A DNA stretch of 64,000 nt from Amycolatopsis palatopharyngis. Lineage in GTDB: Bacteria; Actinomycetota; Actinomycetes; Mycobacteriales; Pseudonocardiaceae. The stretch spans positions 51,917-115,916 of the forward strand of contig NZ_PQHZ01000017.1 of assembly GCF_003385185.1 (NCBI RefSeq), in the 5' to 3' direction. The notes beneath the pieces were generated by a model that did no database searches, was not told where the DNA came from, and worked only from the letters and a program-made list of their open reading frames with translations. Both the position numbers and the translations under genes were made by a program. Shown here piece after piece: positions 29,048 to 37,223 of this stretch. How positions within the stretch are numbered: the first letter of the stretch is position 1; every line of letters starts with the position of its first letter.

Positions 29048-29971
29048 ATGCGTGCAGTTCTCGTCGTCAATCCACAGGCAACCGCGACCACCCCCGGTGG
29101 CCGCGATGTCCTGGCGCACGCATTGGCGAGCGAGGTCAAACTCGACGTCGTGGAGACTGACTATCGCGGGCATGCCCTCGCGGTGGCGCGTACGGCTGCC
29201 AGGGACGACATCGACCTCGTGGTGGCACACGGCGGCGACGGCACGGTGAACGAGGTCGTCAACGGACTGCTCGCCGATACCGCGGGCAGGCCGGGGGGCG
29301 ATTCGGTGCCCATGCTCGGAGTTGTTCCCGGCGGCTCGGCGAACGTCTTCGCCCGCGCGCTGGGCCTGCCGCGCGATCCGGTCGAAGCCACCCATCGCCT
29401 GCTGCACGCGATCGAGGAACGCCGCGTCCGCCGGGTCGGTCTCGGCCTTGCCGACGACCGCTGGTTCACCTTCAACGCCGGCCTCGGCTGGGATGCCGAC
29501 GTCGTGGCAGGTGTCGACCGGAGGCGAGGCAAACGCACGGGCCCGTCGCTGTACATGCGCACCGCGCTGGCGAGTTACCTAAGGCCGCCGCTTGGCAGGC
29601 CAGGGCTCACCGTCCGGGTTCCCGGTGCGGAACCTGACGAGGTGCGCACGGCTTTCATCTCGAACACCGATCCATGGAGCTATCTGGGATCGCGACCCGT
29701 ACATCTCAACACCGAGTGTTCGTTCGACACCGGATTGGGCCTGTTCGCACTGCGCAGTCTCGGTCTGCCGAGTGTGCTGCGGCACCTGCGTCAGGCGCTG
29801 CGGACGAACAGCAAGCACCGCGGGCGACGTCTTCTACGTCACGACGACCTGGAAATAGTCCGCATTGATGCTGAAGAGCCGGTAAACTTTCAGGTGGACG
29901 GGGATCTGGTCGGCCGTCGGACGAGCGTGGAGTTCATCAGCGTGCCCAACGCGCTGACCGTCGCTGTCTGA
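29048..29971 (+). CDS. Diacylglycerol/lipid kinase family protein (YegS/DgkB type)
   Basis: A 307-residue lipid kinase that phosphorylates diacylglycerol or a related lipid. The N-terminal VLVVNPQA and the nucleotide loop VVAHGGDGTVNEVVNGL are diagnostic, followed by GVVPGGSANVFARALGLP and the C-terminal beta sandwich (INFQVDGD-like: VNFQVDGDLVG). ATG at 29048. It stands alone; the 275 nt downstream belong to the whiB1 promoter region. Confidence 0.93.
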   Translation: MRAVLVVNPQATATTPGGRDVLAHALASEVKLDVVETDYRGHALAVARTAARDDIDLVVAHGGDGTVNEVVNGLLADTAGRPGGDSVPMLGVVPGGSANVFARALGLPRDPVEATHRLLHAIEERRVRRVGLGLADDRWFTFNAGLGWDADVVAGVDRRRGKRTGPSLYMRTALASYLRPPLGRPGLTVRVPGAEPDEVRTAFISNTDPWSYLGSRPVHLNTECSFDTGLGLFALRSLGLPSVLRHLRQALRTNSKHRGRRLLRHDDLEIVRIDAEEPVNFQVDGDLVGRRTSVEFISVPNALTVAV

Positions 29972-30172
29972 CGGCCAGGAGTATCCAGGTGATCGCTAGC
30001 GGCAAACTTTGATTGCCGCTCATCGACGGAGATGCTCCACTCACCGCATCGTCTCTTCCCCCAGAAGAGCCGTTTCGGGCAGAAACCGCAGGTCAGGCCG
30101 GTCGCTCGGCCGGGTGAGCTCACTCACCGATCTTCGGAAAACCCTTGTCCAACTCGGTGCTTCGTGAAAGCA

Positions 30173-30188
30173 TTCACAAGCACCCAAA
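30173..30188 (+). promoter_or_regulatory. CRP-like site upstream of whiB1
   Basis: CGTGAAAGCATTCACA contains GTGA-N6-TCAC (30174-30187), the CRP/FNR-family spacing, 60 nt before the whiB1 ATG. Mycobacterial whiB1 is known to be controlled by the cAMP receptor protein, which supports the reading. Confidence 0.55.
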
Positions 30189-30247
30189 AACGACCGCCAA
30201 GACGACTGTGGCGTGGAGTACCGCGCCCTCATAAGGAGTTCACAGAA

Positions 30248-30502
30248 ATGGACTGGCGCCACCGCGCAGCCTGCCGCGACGAGGACCCCGAACTGTTCTT
30301 CCCCGTAGGAACGAGCGGTCCTGCTGTTCTTCAGGTCTCCGAGGCGAAATCCGTGTGCCACCGTTGCACCGTAGCTTCCGACTGCCTGGCCTGGGCTCTG
30401 GCCAGCGGCCAGGACGCCGGCGTGTGGGGCGGCATGAGCGAGGACGAGCGTCGCGCACTCAAGCGTCGTCGTGCTCACATCGGTACACGTAGTAACGCCT
30501 GA
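30248..30502 (+). CDS. whiB1: WhiB1-type iron-sulfur transcription factor
   Basis: An 84-residue Wbl protein almost matching M. tuberculosis WhiB1 in length and sequence. Cys9, Cys37, Cys40 and Cys46 bind the [4Fe-4S] cluster; GVWGGMSEDERRALKRR is the turn and the basic DNA-binding tail. WhiB1 is essential in mycobacteria and its cluster reacts with nitric oxide; it binds the primary sigma factor. The ribosome site AAGGAG precedes ATG 30248. It faces pdtaS, as in M. tuberculosis. Confidence 0.96.
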   Translation: MDWRHRAACRDEDPELFFPVGTSGPAVLQVSEAKSVCHRCTVASDCLAWALASGQDAGVWGGMSEDERRALKRRRAHIGTRSNA

Positions 30503-30670
30503 TCAATGCAAACCGGCGGAATGGTCACTCTCGTCACGAGCGAAGGCGTTGCACGCCAAGCGAAGAACGAGTTCGGCCGAGCAACACCGCCTGAGGGAAC
30601 GATGAGTTACGGCGGATTCGGTAATCACCGGTTTCCGCCGAAGTTGTGTGAATCGAAGTAGTTAGTCCCG

Positions 30671-30736
30671 GCGAACCGGATCTCGGCTGACGAGCCGATC
30701 AGGATCGGGTTCGCTAGCGCGTGCCTCACGGCACGC
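30671..30736. other. Two stem-loops downstream of whiB1
   Basis: The first hairpin (30671-30714) pairs GCGAACC/GGTTCGC, GATC/GATC and TCGGCT/AGCCGA around a GACG loop. The second (30719-30736) is a 7-bp stem with loop TCAC. They lie in the 438-nt gap 30503-30940, which holds no gene I can see. They may be the whiB1 3' end or a small RNA. Confidence 0.5.
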
Positions 30737-30855
30737 ATCCGGACATTGCGACGTCGGCCCGGCGCAGGAGGGCGGATGGAGCGCAGTCTGGTCTAAATTG
30801 GACTTTTGCCGAGCCGGGCCCCGGAGCCTGGTCGAGCAGGAGCCTCCCGCAATAC

Positions 30856-30900
30856 ACGTTCGAGGGTCGGCACCATCTTCTGGTGCCGACCCTCGAACGT
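30856..30900. terminator. 20-bp perfect hairpin between whiB1 and pdtaS
   Basis: Arms 30856-30875 and 30881-30900 pair fully around loop TCTTC, 41 nt from the pdtaS stop codon. A terminator, most likely for pdtaS or for both genes. Confidence 0.88.
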
Positions 30901-30940
30901 TTGCGTGCTCGTCCGTTTTCTTTGCCCCAACCAGCTCGCG

Positions 30941-32440
30941 TCAGAGGCGACGGCTCAGTGGGATCCGCAGGGCCGCTTCGGTTCCACCGGTCCCCGGACC
31001 ACGCAACGACAGTGACCCCCGCAGTTCCGATTCCACCAGGGTTCGCGCGATCTGCAGTCCGAGTCCCTCCGCGCGTTCCAATGAGAACCCCGGCGGAAGG
31101 CCGCGCCCGTCGTCGCGGATCAACACGTCCATCCGGCGCGCGGACCGTTCGACCAAGATCTCCACTGTGCCGGGCCTACTGTCCGGAAAGGCGTGTCCGA
31201 GCGCGTTCTGTACGAGTTCGGCGATCACCATCACCAGCGGGGTCGCGATCTCGGCCGCCACGACGCCGAAGGAGCCGGTACGGGCAAGCCGGACCTGTGA
31301 CTCGGCGGTGGCGACTTCGCCGACCATCGGCAGCACGTTGTCGAGCAGCTTGTCCAGATCGACCCGCTCGTCCACCGACATCGACAGCGCTTCGTGCACC
31401 ATCGCGATCGACGCGACCCGCCGGACGGACTCGCCGAGTGCCTGTTTGGCCTCTGGGCTGGGCGTTCGCCGGGACTGCAGCCGGAGGAGCGCGGCCACGG
31501 TCTGCAAGTTGTTCTTCACCCTGTGGTGGATCTCCCGGATCGTCGCGTCCTTGGACAACAGCGCGCGATCCCTGCGCTTCACCTCGGTGACGTCCCGGAC
31601 CAGTACGAGCGCACCGGCAGGCTGGCCAGAGGGCCGCAGCGGCAGCGCCCGGAACAGCACCACCGCTCCCCTGCGCGAGTCCACCTCGATCCGGCTGCTC
31701 GGCTTCCCCGCCAGCGCGTCGAGGATTCGATGCGAGACCTCCGTGGCGTCGAACGGGTCACGGATCAACGACCTGGTCAGCGGCGCGAGCCTGGCGCCGA
31801 CCAGATCGGACTCGTGCCCCATCCGGTGATACGCCGAGAGCCCGTTGGGGCTGGCGAACACCACACCTCCCCCTGTGTCCAGGCGGATGAGCCCATCACC
31901 CACACGAGGGCTGGTATGGACGTCGGCGTCTGTCCCACCCGTGGGGAACGTGCCGTCGGCGATCATCTGGCACAGGTCGGCGGCACTACCCAGATAGGCG
32001 ATCTCCAACGGGCTCGGCACCCTCGGCGCCGCGAGGTTGGTCTCCCGGCTCAACACCGCGATCACCTCACCACGGAAGGCCACCGGAATGGCCTCCCTGC
32101 GCATCGGCAGGTCGAGGTACCAGTGCGGGTCCTCCTCGCGGCAGATGCGGACCTCGCGCATCGCCCTGGCGAGCTGCGGGTGGTCCTCCGTGGTGAACCG
32201 GGTACCCACGACGTCCTCGGGGTGCGCTGTCGGTGCGGTGGTAGGGCGCGCCTGGGCGGCACAGACGAACTCACCCGAGTCGCCGAGGTGACCGCCGTCG
32301 TCCACCGGAACCCAGAGGAGGAAGTCCGCGAACGACAGGTCCGCGAGCAGTTGCCATTCCGCGACCACCATCTGCAGATGGTCGGCCGCCTCTCCGGAGA
32401 GCCTGCTGTGCTCACCGAGTAGCTCGGTAAGAGTGGACAC
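30941..32440 (-). CDS. pdtaS: Soluble two-component sensor kinase PdtaS
   Basis: A 499-residue cytoplasmic histidine kinase orthologous by layout and position to Rv3220c. It has an N-terminal GAF-like domain (about 1-160), a PAS domain (about 175-290), a HisKA_2 helix with IHHRVKNNLQT (phosphorylated His at 305 or 306) and an HWE/HATPase_c-type ATPase domain with ELVQNALGHAF (N box) and DDGRGLPPGF (G1). In mycobacteria it phosphorylates the antitermination regulator PdtaR, which is not in this window. GTG start at 32440. Confidence 0.94.
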   Translation of the reverse strand: MSTLTELLGEHSRLSGEAADHLQMVVAEWQLLADLSFADFLLWVPVDDGGHLGDSGEFVCAAQARPTTAPTAHPEDVVGTRFTTEDHPQLARAMREVRICREEDPHWYLDLPMRREAIPVAFRGEVIAVLSRETNLAAPRVPSPLEIAYLGSAADLCQMIADGTFPTGGTDADVHTSPRVGDGLIRLDTGGGVVFASPNGLSAYHRMGHESDLVGARLAPLTRSLIRDPFDATEVSHRILDALAGKPSSRIEVDSRRGAVVLFRALPLRPSGQPAGALVLVRDVTEVKRRDRALLSKDATIREIHHRVKNNLQTVAALLRLQSRRTPSPEAKQALGESVRRVASIAMVHEALSMSVDERVDLDKLLDNVLPMVGEVATAESQVRLARTGSFGVVAAEIATPLVMVIAELVQNALGHAFPDSRPGTVEILVERSARRMDVLIRDDGRGLPPGFSLERAEGLGLQIARTLVESELRGSLSLRGPGTGGTEAALRIPLSRRL

Positions 32441-32614
32441 GGATCTACCTCACTTCTCCGGAGCGCACTCGACCACCGCAATCCAATCAGAACGAGTGGG
32501 TGTCGGCACGGGCCGGGCATCGACGGCCGACAGCACGTGACACACTGGTAGGCAGCCCGGAGCCCCGTGGGGTGCCCCGCGCGGGCCCGATCGCAGACAC
32601 ACGAGGAGACAGAT

Positions 32615-32689
32615 ATGTCGAAGCGAGCGAGGAAGCGTCGCGACCGCAAGAAGAACGGCGCGAACCACGGCAAGAAGCCCAACACCTGA
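32615..32689 (+). CDS. 50S ribosomal protein bL37 (24 residues)
   Basis: A 24-codon gene, MSKRARKRRDRKKN followed by GANHGKKPNT, matches the tiny actinobacterial bL37 protein found in mycobacterial 50S subunits: very basic, ending ANHGKxPN. Ribosome site AGGAGA precedes ATG 32615, and a long hairpin follows 20 nt after the stop. Confidence 0.85.
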   Translation: MSKRARKRRDRKKNGANHGKKPNT

Positions 32690-32708
32690 GTCGGGTTCGC
32701 ACGCAGCT

Positions 32709-32754
32709 ACGACGAAGGGCCCCGGTGCCAGTACGGCACGGGGCCCTTCGTCGT
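32709..32754. terminator. Long hairpin terminator after bL37
   Basis: Twenty base pairs with a single bulged G and a 5-nt loop (AGTAC), between the bL37 gene and the convergent anti-sigma gene; it may serve both. Confidence 0.88.
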
Positions 32755-32809
32755 ACTCGGCGCTTGTGGCGAGACCTCGGGGTCCGCGGTTCTCGCTACG
32801 CCCTTCAGG

Positions 32810-33124
32810 TCACTCGGTGCGTTGCTCGACGCTGATCTCGGTGTGCTCGACCGTGACCCCTCGGCGCTCCTCGACCGTCCTGCGGATGGAGGCGCGCAAG
32901 CGGCTCTTCAGGCCGTCGGGCGCGTGCTCGCCCCCGCACTTGCGGGCAAGTAGCTGCTTGATCTGCTCGTCGATGCCGTACTGCTCGAGACACGGAGGGC
33001 AGTCGTCGAGGTGGCGACGCAGCTCGGCCTCGTGCTCCGCCGTGCACTCCTGGTCCAGGAGCAGGTAGATCTCGGCCAGCGCCTCGTCACAGTTGACTTC
33101 GTCGCCTCCGCAGGCGTTGTTCAT
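32810..33124 (-). CDS. Zinc-binding redox-sensitive anti-sigma factor (RsrA/RshA family)
   Basis: A 104-residue ZAS-domain protein. It has the HxxxCxxC motif HLDDCPPC plus upstream Cys residues ([16 protein letters not shown]). In this family disulfide stress oxidises the Cys residues, releases zinc and frees the sigma factor. ATG 33124 overlaps the stop of the sigma gene (ATGA), so the two proteins are made in step. In M. tuberculosis the equivalent RshA controls SigH and lies in the same place. Confidence 0.94.
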   Translation of the reverse strand: MNNACGGDEVNCDEALAEIYLLLDQECTAEHEAELRRHLDDCPPCLEQYGIDEQIKQLLARKCGGEHAPDGLKSRLRASIRRTVEERRGVTVEHTEISVEQRTE

Positions 33125-33753
33125 CGCCCCGCCACCTCCTGCTTGGACGAACGGATGAAACCACGGTCCCTGGCCACATCGGCGAGCAGGTCACGAAGCT
33201 GACCGCGACCACGGTGCAGCCGGGACATCACCGTGCCGATGGGGGTGTCCATGATCTCAGCGATCTCCTTGTAGGCGAAACCCTCCACATCCGCCAGGTA
33301 CACCGCGAGCCGGAAGTCCTCCGGCAACTGCTGCAGCGCTGCCTTGACGTCGGTGTCCGGGAGATTGTCCATCGCCTCGACCTCTGCCGAGCGCAGGCCA
33401 CGTGAGGTGTGGCTCTCCGCCTTGGCGAGCTGCCAGTCGGTGATCTCCTCGGTCGGCTGCTGCAGCGGTTGGCGCTGCCGCTTGCGATACCCGTTGATGT
33501 AGGTGTTGGTCAGGATCCGGTACATCCAGGCCTTGAGGTTCGTACCCGCCTTGAAGGAGGCGAATGCGCCATAGGCCTTGAGATAGGTCTCCTGGACCAG
33601 GTCCTCGGCGTCGGCCGGATTGCGCGTCATGCGCATGGCCGCCGAGTACAGCTGGTCCAGCAGGGGCATCGCTTCGCGTTCGAAACGCTCGGCGCGCGCG
33701 TCAGCGTCCTCGTTGACGGATGCGGACTCCGCCGGGTCATGCGTGCTCGGCAA
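33121..33753 (-). CDS. sigR: ECF sigma factor SigR/SigH (thiol-oxidative stress)
   Basis: An ECF sigma factor of the SigR/SigH type. Region 2 contains [18 protein letters not shown] and [16 protein letters not shown]; region 4 contains [20 protein letters not shown] and [10 protein letters not shown]. The open frame runs back to 34035 (304 residues), but a perfect SigR-type promoter lies inside that extension, so transcripts from it begin near 33945. I chose TTG 33753 (210 residues, close to M. tuberculosis SigH) because GGGAAGGGAA precedes it; GTG 33792 is an alternative. A longer isoform from an upstream promoter, as in Streptomyces SigR', is possible. Confidence 0.9.
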   Translation of the reverse strand: MPSTHDPAESASVNEDADARAERFEREAMPLLDQLYSAAMRMTRNPADAEDLVQETYLKAYGAFASFKAGTNLKAWMYRILTNTYINGYRKRQRQPLQQPTEEITDWQLAKAESHTSRGLRSAEVEAMDNLPDTDVKAALQQLPEDFRLAVYLADVEGFAYKEIAEIMDTPIGTVMSRLHRGRGQLRDLLADVARDRGFIRSSKQEVAGR

Positions 33754-33951
33754 ACCGTTCCCTTCCCGATCCTCGTCGGTTGCAGTCCGCACTGAGCTGT
33801 ACGGGCTGCGTGACGCACCCGTAGTAGCGTGCGAATACGACTCATCCGAGGATACGCGGGGGCCCGGCCGCCGGCCCGTTGCGGCGGGTACGACGGTACG
33901 CAGCTGCGTGCGCGAAACGGTGGTTGCTAGCTCGGTCAACACGTTCTGTAC

Positions 33952-33978
33952 AACATCGCGGGCCGCTGGAGCATTCCC
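33952..33978 (-). promoter_or_regulatory. SigR-dependent promoter of sigR (autoregulation)
   Basis: On the minus strand GGGAAT (33978-33973), exactly 18 nt, then GTT (33954-33952). This fits the SigR/SigH consensus GGAAT-N18-GTT fully and implies that SigR drives its own operon. Confidence 0.8.
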
Positions 33979-34018
33979 CATGGGCTGGAGTGGCTCAAGG
34001 TCGATAGGCTCTCGACTC

Positions 34019-34495
34019 GTGGCAGGTAAGGGCACGCCGGCGACGGCACTGTTGGTGAAGAAGAAGGTCGCGCACGAGCTGCACTCCTACGAACACGATC
34101 CGCGACACGAGTCCTACGGTGCCGAAGCGGCGGAAATCCTCGGTCTAGATGCGGAGCGCGTGTTCAAGACCCTCGTGGCCGAGGTCGACGGCAAATTGGT
34201 GGTGGGCGTGGTGCCGATCACCGGTCAACTGGACCTCAAGGCGCTCGCGGCCGCGGTGGGCGGCAAGCGAGGCCGGATGGCCGACGCAGGCGCCGCGCAG
34301 CGGGCCACCGGCTACGTACTGGGCGGGATCTCGCCGCTTGGGCACCGCAGCAGGCTGCCGGTGGTGATCGACGCCACCGTGGAGCGATTCGACAGTGTCT
34401 TCTGCTCGGCGGGCAGGCGCGGACTCGAGGTGGAGCTGGCGCCGGCGGAACTGATTCGCCTTGCCGCTGCCACAGTCGCCGACATCCGAGCCTGA
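34019..34495 (+). CDS. ybaK: YbaK-type Cys-tRNA(Pro) deacylase
   Basis: A 158-residue YbaK/EbsC editing protein that removes cysteine from mischarged tRNA-Pro. Blocks: [34 protein letters not shown] with the conserved Lys region, and [18 protein letters not shown]. The start is GTG 34019, facing away from sigR. The frame is open back to 33620 but that part is the sigR gene read on the other strand. Confidence 0.93.
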   Translation: MAGKGTPATALLVKKKVAHELHSYEHDPRHESYGAEAAEILGLDAERVFKTLVAEVDGKLVVGVVPITGQLDLKALAAAVGGKRGRMADAGAAQRATGYVLGGISPLGHRSRLPVVIDATVERFDSVFCSAGRRGLEVELAPAELIRLAAATVADIRA

Positions 34496-34502
34496 CCCCC
34501 CT

Positions 34503-34566
34503 CGCACTTTCCCGGGAAAGCGCGATACGTGCGTGTACAACTACCGCACTTTCCCGAGAAAGCGCG
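34503..34566. repeat. Dispersed palindrome, copies 4 and 5
   Basis: CACTTTCCCGGGAAAGCG (34505-34522) and CACTTTCCCGAGAAAGCG (34547-34564, one central change) form a pair 42 nt apart. They fill the gap between the convergent ybaK and hydrolase genes. Confidence 0.85.
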
Positions 34567-34574
34567 ACGTTGGG

Positions 34575-35186
34575 TTAGGCGAGGGGGCGCAGGACGCGCT
34601 GCAGCCATTCGGAGCAGGCTCGGGAGACGGCGCCGAGGTCGGCTCGGAGGCTGTGGTCACCGGACACCTGGACGATCTCGTGATGACGCCCGGACTCCGG
34701 CAGACCGAACGGGTCCCGCTCTCCCTGTACGACCAATGTCGGAACATCCACGGCATCCAACTCGGGCTGGCGCGTCTTGTCCGGCTTGCCCGGCGGATGC
34801 ACGGGAAACGCCAGGCAGAGCACGGCGACCGCCTGCCCGGCCGCGGCGGTCCTGCAGGCGACACGCGCCCCGGACGAGCGGCCACCGAACACCAGCGGCA
34901 GGTCGTCGAACCAGCGCACGGACAGCTCCTCGACCACGCTCAGCCAGGCGGCGTCGAGTTGCCTCGCGGGAGCGGGTGCCCGCCTGCCCGCCACGCGGTA
35001 CGGCTGCTCGACCAACGCGACATGGACCCCCGCGGCCTGCGCGGCCCTGGTCACAGCGACCAGGTCGTCAGCCTCGATCCCACCGCCCGCGCCATGGCCG
35101 AGCAGTAGCCCGGCCACCCCCTCCTCGGCACAGTGCAGCTCCGCCCGCGCGGGGCCGAAGTCGGTGTCGATCTTGGTAGTGGTCAT
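34575..35186 (-). CDS. Alpha/beta hydrolase family protein (KANL3/Tex30-like)
   Basis: A 203-residue alpha/beta hydrolase. LLLGHGAGGG forms the oxyanion loop, GGRSSGARVAC the nucleophile elbow (Ser), then VVQGERDPFG (Asp) and VSGDHSLR (His). This is the small dienelactone-like KANL3/Tex30 subgroup; the substrate is unknown. ATG 35186 overlaps the stop of the SRAP gene upstream (ATGA). Confidence 0.88.
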   Translation of the reverse strand: MTTTKIDTDFGPARAELHCAEEGVAGLLLGHGAGGGIEADDLVAVTRAAQAAGVHVALVEQPYRVAGRRAPAPARQLDAAWLSVVEELSVRWFDDLPLVFGGRSSGARVACRTAAAGQAVAVLCLAFPVHPPGKPDKTRQPELDAVDVPTLVVQGERDPFGLPESGRHHEIVQVSGDHSLRADLGAVSRACSEWLQRVLRPLA

Positions 35187-35971
35187 GACCGTGGCAGATT
35201 GAACAGGGCATTGTCGAGATCGGTGACCTCGGCCTCGACTCGCTCGACCAGTTCCGGGCCGTTGTTACGCACGTTGTTGACCCTGGTCGAGACCGGCCGC
35301 AGTTCCAGGGAATCCACCACGTCCGGCGCGGGCGGGGTCAGCAGTTCCGTGGCATCGGTGCGGTCCGGATCGAGCCACTCGGCCCACCGGTTCCGTGGCA
35401 TGAGCAGCGGCATGCGGTGGTGCACGTCGGCGAGTCTGCCGACCGAATCGGTGGTCAGCACCGAAAAGGTGATCAGCGGGTCGGCGTCGGCATCCTGCTT
35501 GGGGTCGCGCCAGCTCTCCCAGAGACCCGCGAAAGCCAGCGAGGAGCCATCGCCGGATGTCATGAAGAAGGGCTCTTTCGGCCCCTTCTTGCCGCCGTCG
35601 ACGGTCTGCCGCCACTCGAACCACCCGTCCGCGGGTACCAGGCAGCGACGCCGGGACAACGCCTTGCGGAACGCCGGCTTCTCCTTGGCGCTCTCCGCCC
35701 TGGTGTTGATCATCCGATTGCCGACTGCCGGGTCCTTTGCCCAGAACGGAACCAGACCCCAGCGCATCACGCGCAGGCTGCGTACCGCGGGTTCGTCCTC
35801 CAGCACCGTGCCCTCGGCGTCACGCGGATGTCGCTGCACGACGGTGAACACGTTCTTGGTGGGCGCCACGTTGAAGTCCGCGGGCGGGGCCGCCCCCTCG
35901 GTCGCGTCCACCGCGTCGAACTCCTCGATCAGCTTAGCCGGGTCCTTCGTCGCGGCGTAACGGCCACACAT
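35183..35971 (-). CDS. SRAP domain protein (HMCES/YedK), abasic-site protection
   Basis: A 262-residue SOS-response-associated peptidase-family protein. It starts Met-Cys-Gly-Arg; after Met removal Cys2 forms the thiazolidine crosslink with abasic sites in single-stranded DNA. Other blocks are FNVAPTKNVFTVVQ, RWGLVPFWAKD, NTRAESAKEKPAFR and RRCLVPADGWFEW. ATG 35971 must be the true start because Cys2 is catalytic; longer frames upstream are not coding. It is the syntenic partner of Rv3226c. Confidence 0.95.
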   Translation of the reverse strand: MCGRYAATKDPAKLIEEFDAVDATEGAAPPADFNVAPTKNVFTVVQRHPRDAEGTVLEDEPAVRSLRVMRWGLVPFWAKDPAVGNRMINTRAESAKEKPAFRKALSRRRCLVPADGWFEWRQTVDGGKKGPKEPFFMTSGDGSSLAFAGLWESWRDPKQDADADPLITFSVLTTDSVGRLADVHHRMPLLMPRNRWAEWLDPDRTDATELLTPPAPDVVDSLELRPVSTRVNNVRNNGPELVERVEAEVTDLDNALFNLPRS

Positions 35972-36144
35972 CGGCCCACCACCTCCGTGTCCTCTTTTCG
36001 AACGCGTGATCGTGCACGCCATCGTGGCACGCGCGAGGAGTGATCGCGACCGGCACCGGTTGGCCCGTACAGCGCGATGGGGGATCATCATTGACAACCG
36101 CAACGGCGAATGTCGCCGCAGGTGACGCAGGAGGAAGTGACGGT

Positions 36145-37149
36145 TTGGCCCGCAGGGACTGGCGCACGCTGGACGAGACCGACGTCCGGGTACGACCGGG
36201 CAAGGGAACACGGCCACGCAGCAAGCGCCGCCCGGCACACGCCGACGCCTCCAGTGCGATGGTCACCGGCGTGGATCGCGGCCGCTGGACCTGTGCCGTC
36301 GACCACGAACCCGACCGGGTGGTCACCGCCATGCGAGCCAGGGAACTCGGCCGCACGCCGATCGTCGTCGGCGACACCGTGGGCCTCGTCGGCGACGTCA
36401 GCGGCAAGGCCGACACACTGGCGCGGATCGTACGGGTGGACGAGCGCTCCAGCGTCCTGCGCAGGACCGCCGACGACACCGACCCCTACGAACGGGTCGT
36501 GGTAGCCAACGCACAGCAACTGCTCATTGTCACCGCACTCGCCGACCCGCCGCCGCGCACCGGATTCATCGACCGCTGCCTTGTCGCCTGCTACGCCGGA
36601 GGACTCCAGCCGGTGCTCTGCCTGACCAAGGCGGACCTCGCCGGGCCGGAGGACCTACTCGCCCAGTACGCCGACCTCGACGTTCCGGCGATAGTCACCC
36701 GTCACGATGAGGACTCCAGCGAACTGATCGAGTGTCTGCGCGATCGCGTCTCGGCGCTGGTCGGCCATTCCGGGGTGGGTAAGTCCACGCTGGTGAACCG
36801 GCTGGTTCCGGACGCCCACCTGGCCACGGGTGTCGTCAGCGCGGTCGGCAAGGGCAGGCACACCTCGGTCAGTGCTGTCGCACTGCCGCTGCCGCAGGGT
36901 GGCTGGGTGGTCGACACCCCCGGCATCCGCTCGTTCGGCCTCGCGCACGTCACCGCCGACGACATCGTGCTGTCCTTCCCGGAGTTCGCGGCCGCGGCGG
37001 AGGAGTGCCCCTCCGGCTGCGGTCACCTCGGCCCGCCGGAGGACCCGGACTGCGCGCTGGACGAGGTCGTCAAGTCCGGTGCCGCAGGCGAGGGAAGGCT
37101 GGAGTCGCTTCGTCGGCTGCTTTCCTCCCGAGCTGGAATCGAGTCGTGA
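36145..37149 (+). CDS. rsgA: Ribosome small-subunit GTPase RsgA
   Basis: A 334-residue circularly permuted GTPase that checks late 30S assembly. Order: OB fold with VDRGRW, then G4 TKAD before G1 GHSGVGKST and G3 DTPG, then the zinc region CPSGCGHLGPPEDPDC. The start is TTG 36145 because AGGAGGAAG lies upstream and the product begins ARRDWRTLDETDVRVRPGKG, like mycobacterial RsgA; the open frame back to 36040 has no ribosome site. In M. tuberculosis aroA lies between SRAP and this gene; here it does not. Confidence 0.93.
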   Translation: MARRDWRTLDETDVRVRPGKGTRPRSKRRPAHADASSAMVTGVDRGRWTCAVDHEPDRVVTAMRARELGRTPIVVGDTVGLVGDVSGKADTLARIVRVDERSSVLRRTADDTDPYERVVVANAQQLLIVTALADPPPRTGFIDRCLVACYAGGLQPVLCLTKADLAGPEDLLAQYADLDVPAIVTRHDEDSSELIECLRDRVSALVGHSGVGKSTLVNRLVPDAHLATGVVSAVGKGRHTSVSAVALPLPQGGWVVDTPGIRSFGLAHVTADDIVLSFPEFAAAAEECPSGCGHLGPPEDPDCALDEVVKSGAAGEGRLESLRRLLSSRAGIES

Positions 37150-37223
37150 CCTTCGCATGAAATTCTGATCGGCAGTCGGGGGACTTCCATTTGACGATTT
37201 CATTTGAAAGCAGGGGGATCTAC

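Noticed and set aside
30671..30714. tRNA-like fold downstream of whiB1
   Set aside because: It folds as a single long hairpin, has no anticodon arm or T-arm consensus, so it is not a tRNA.
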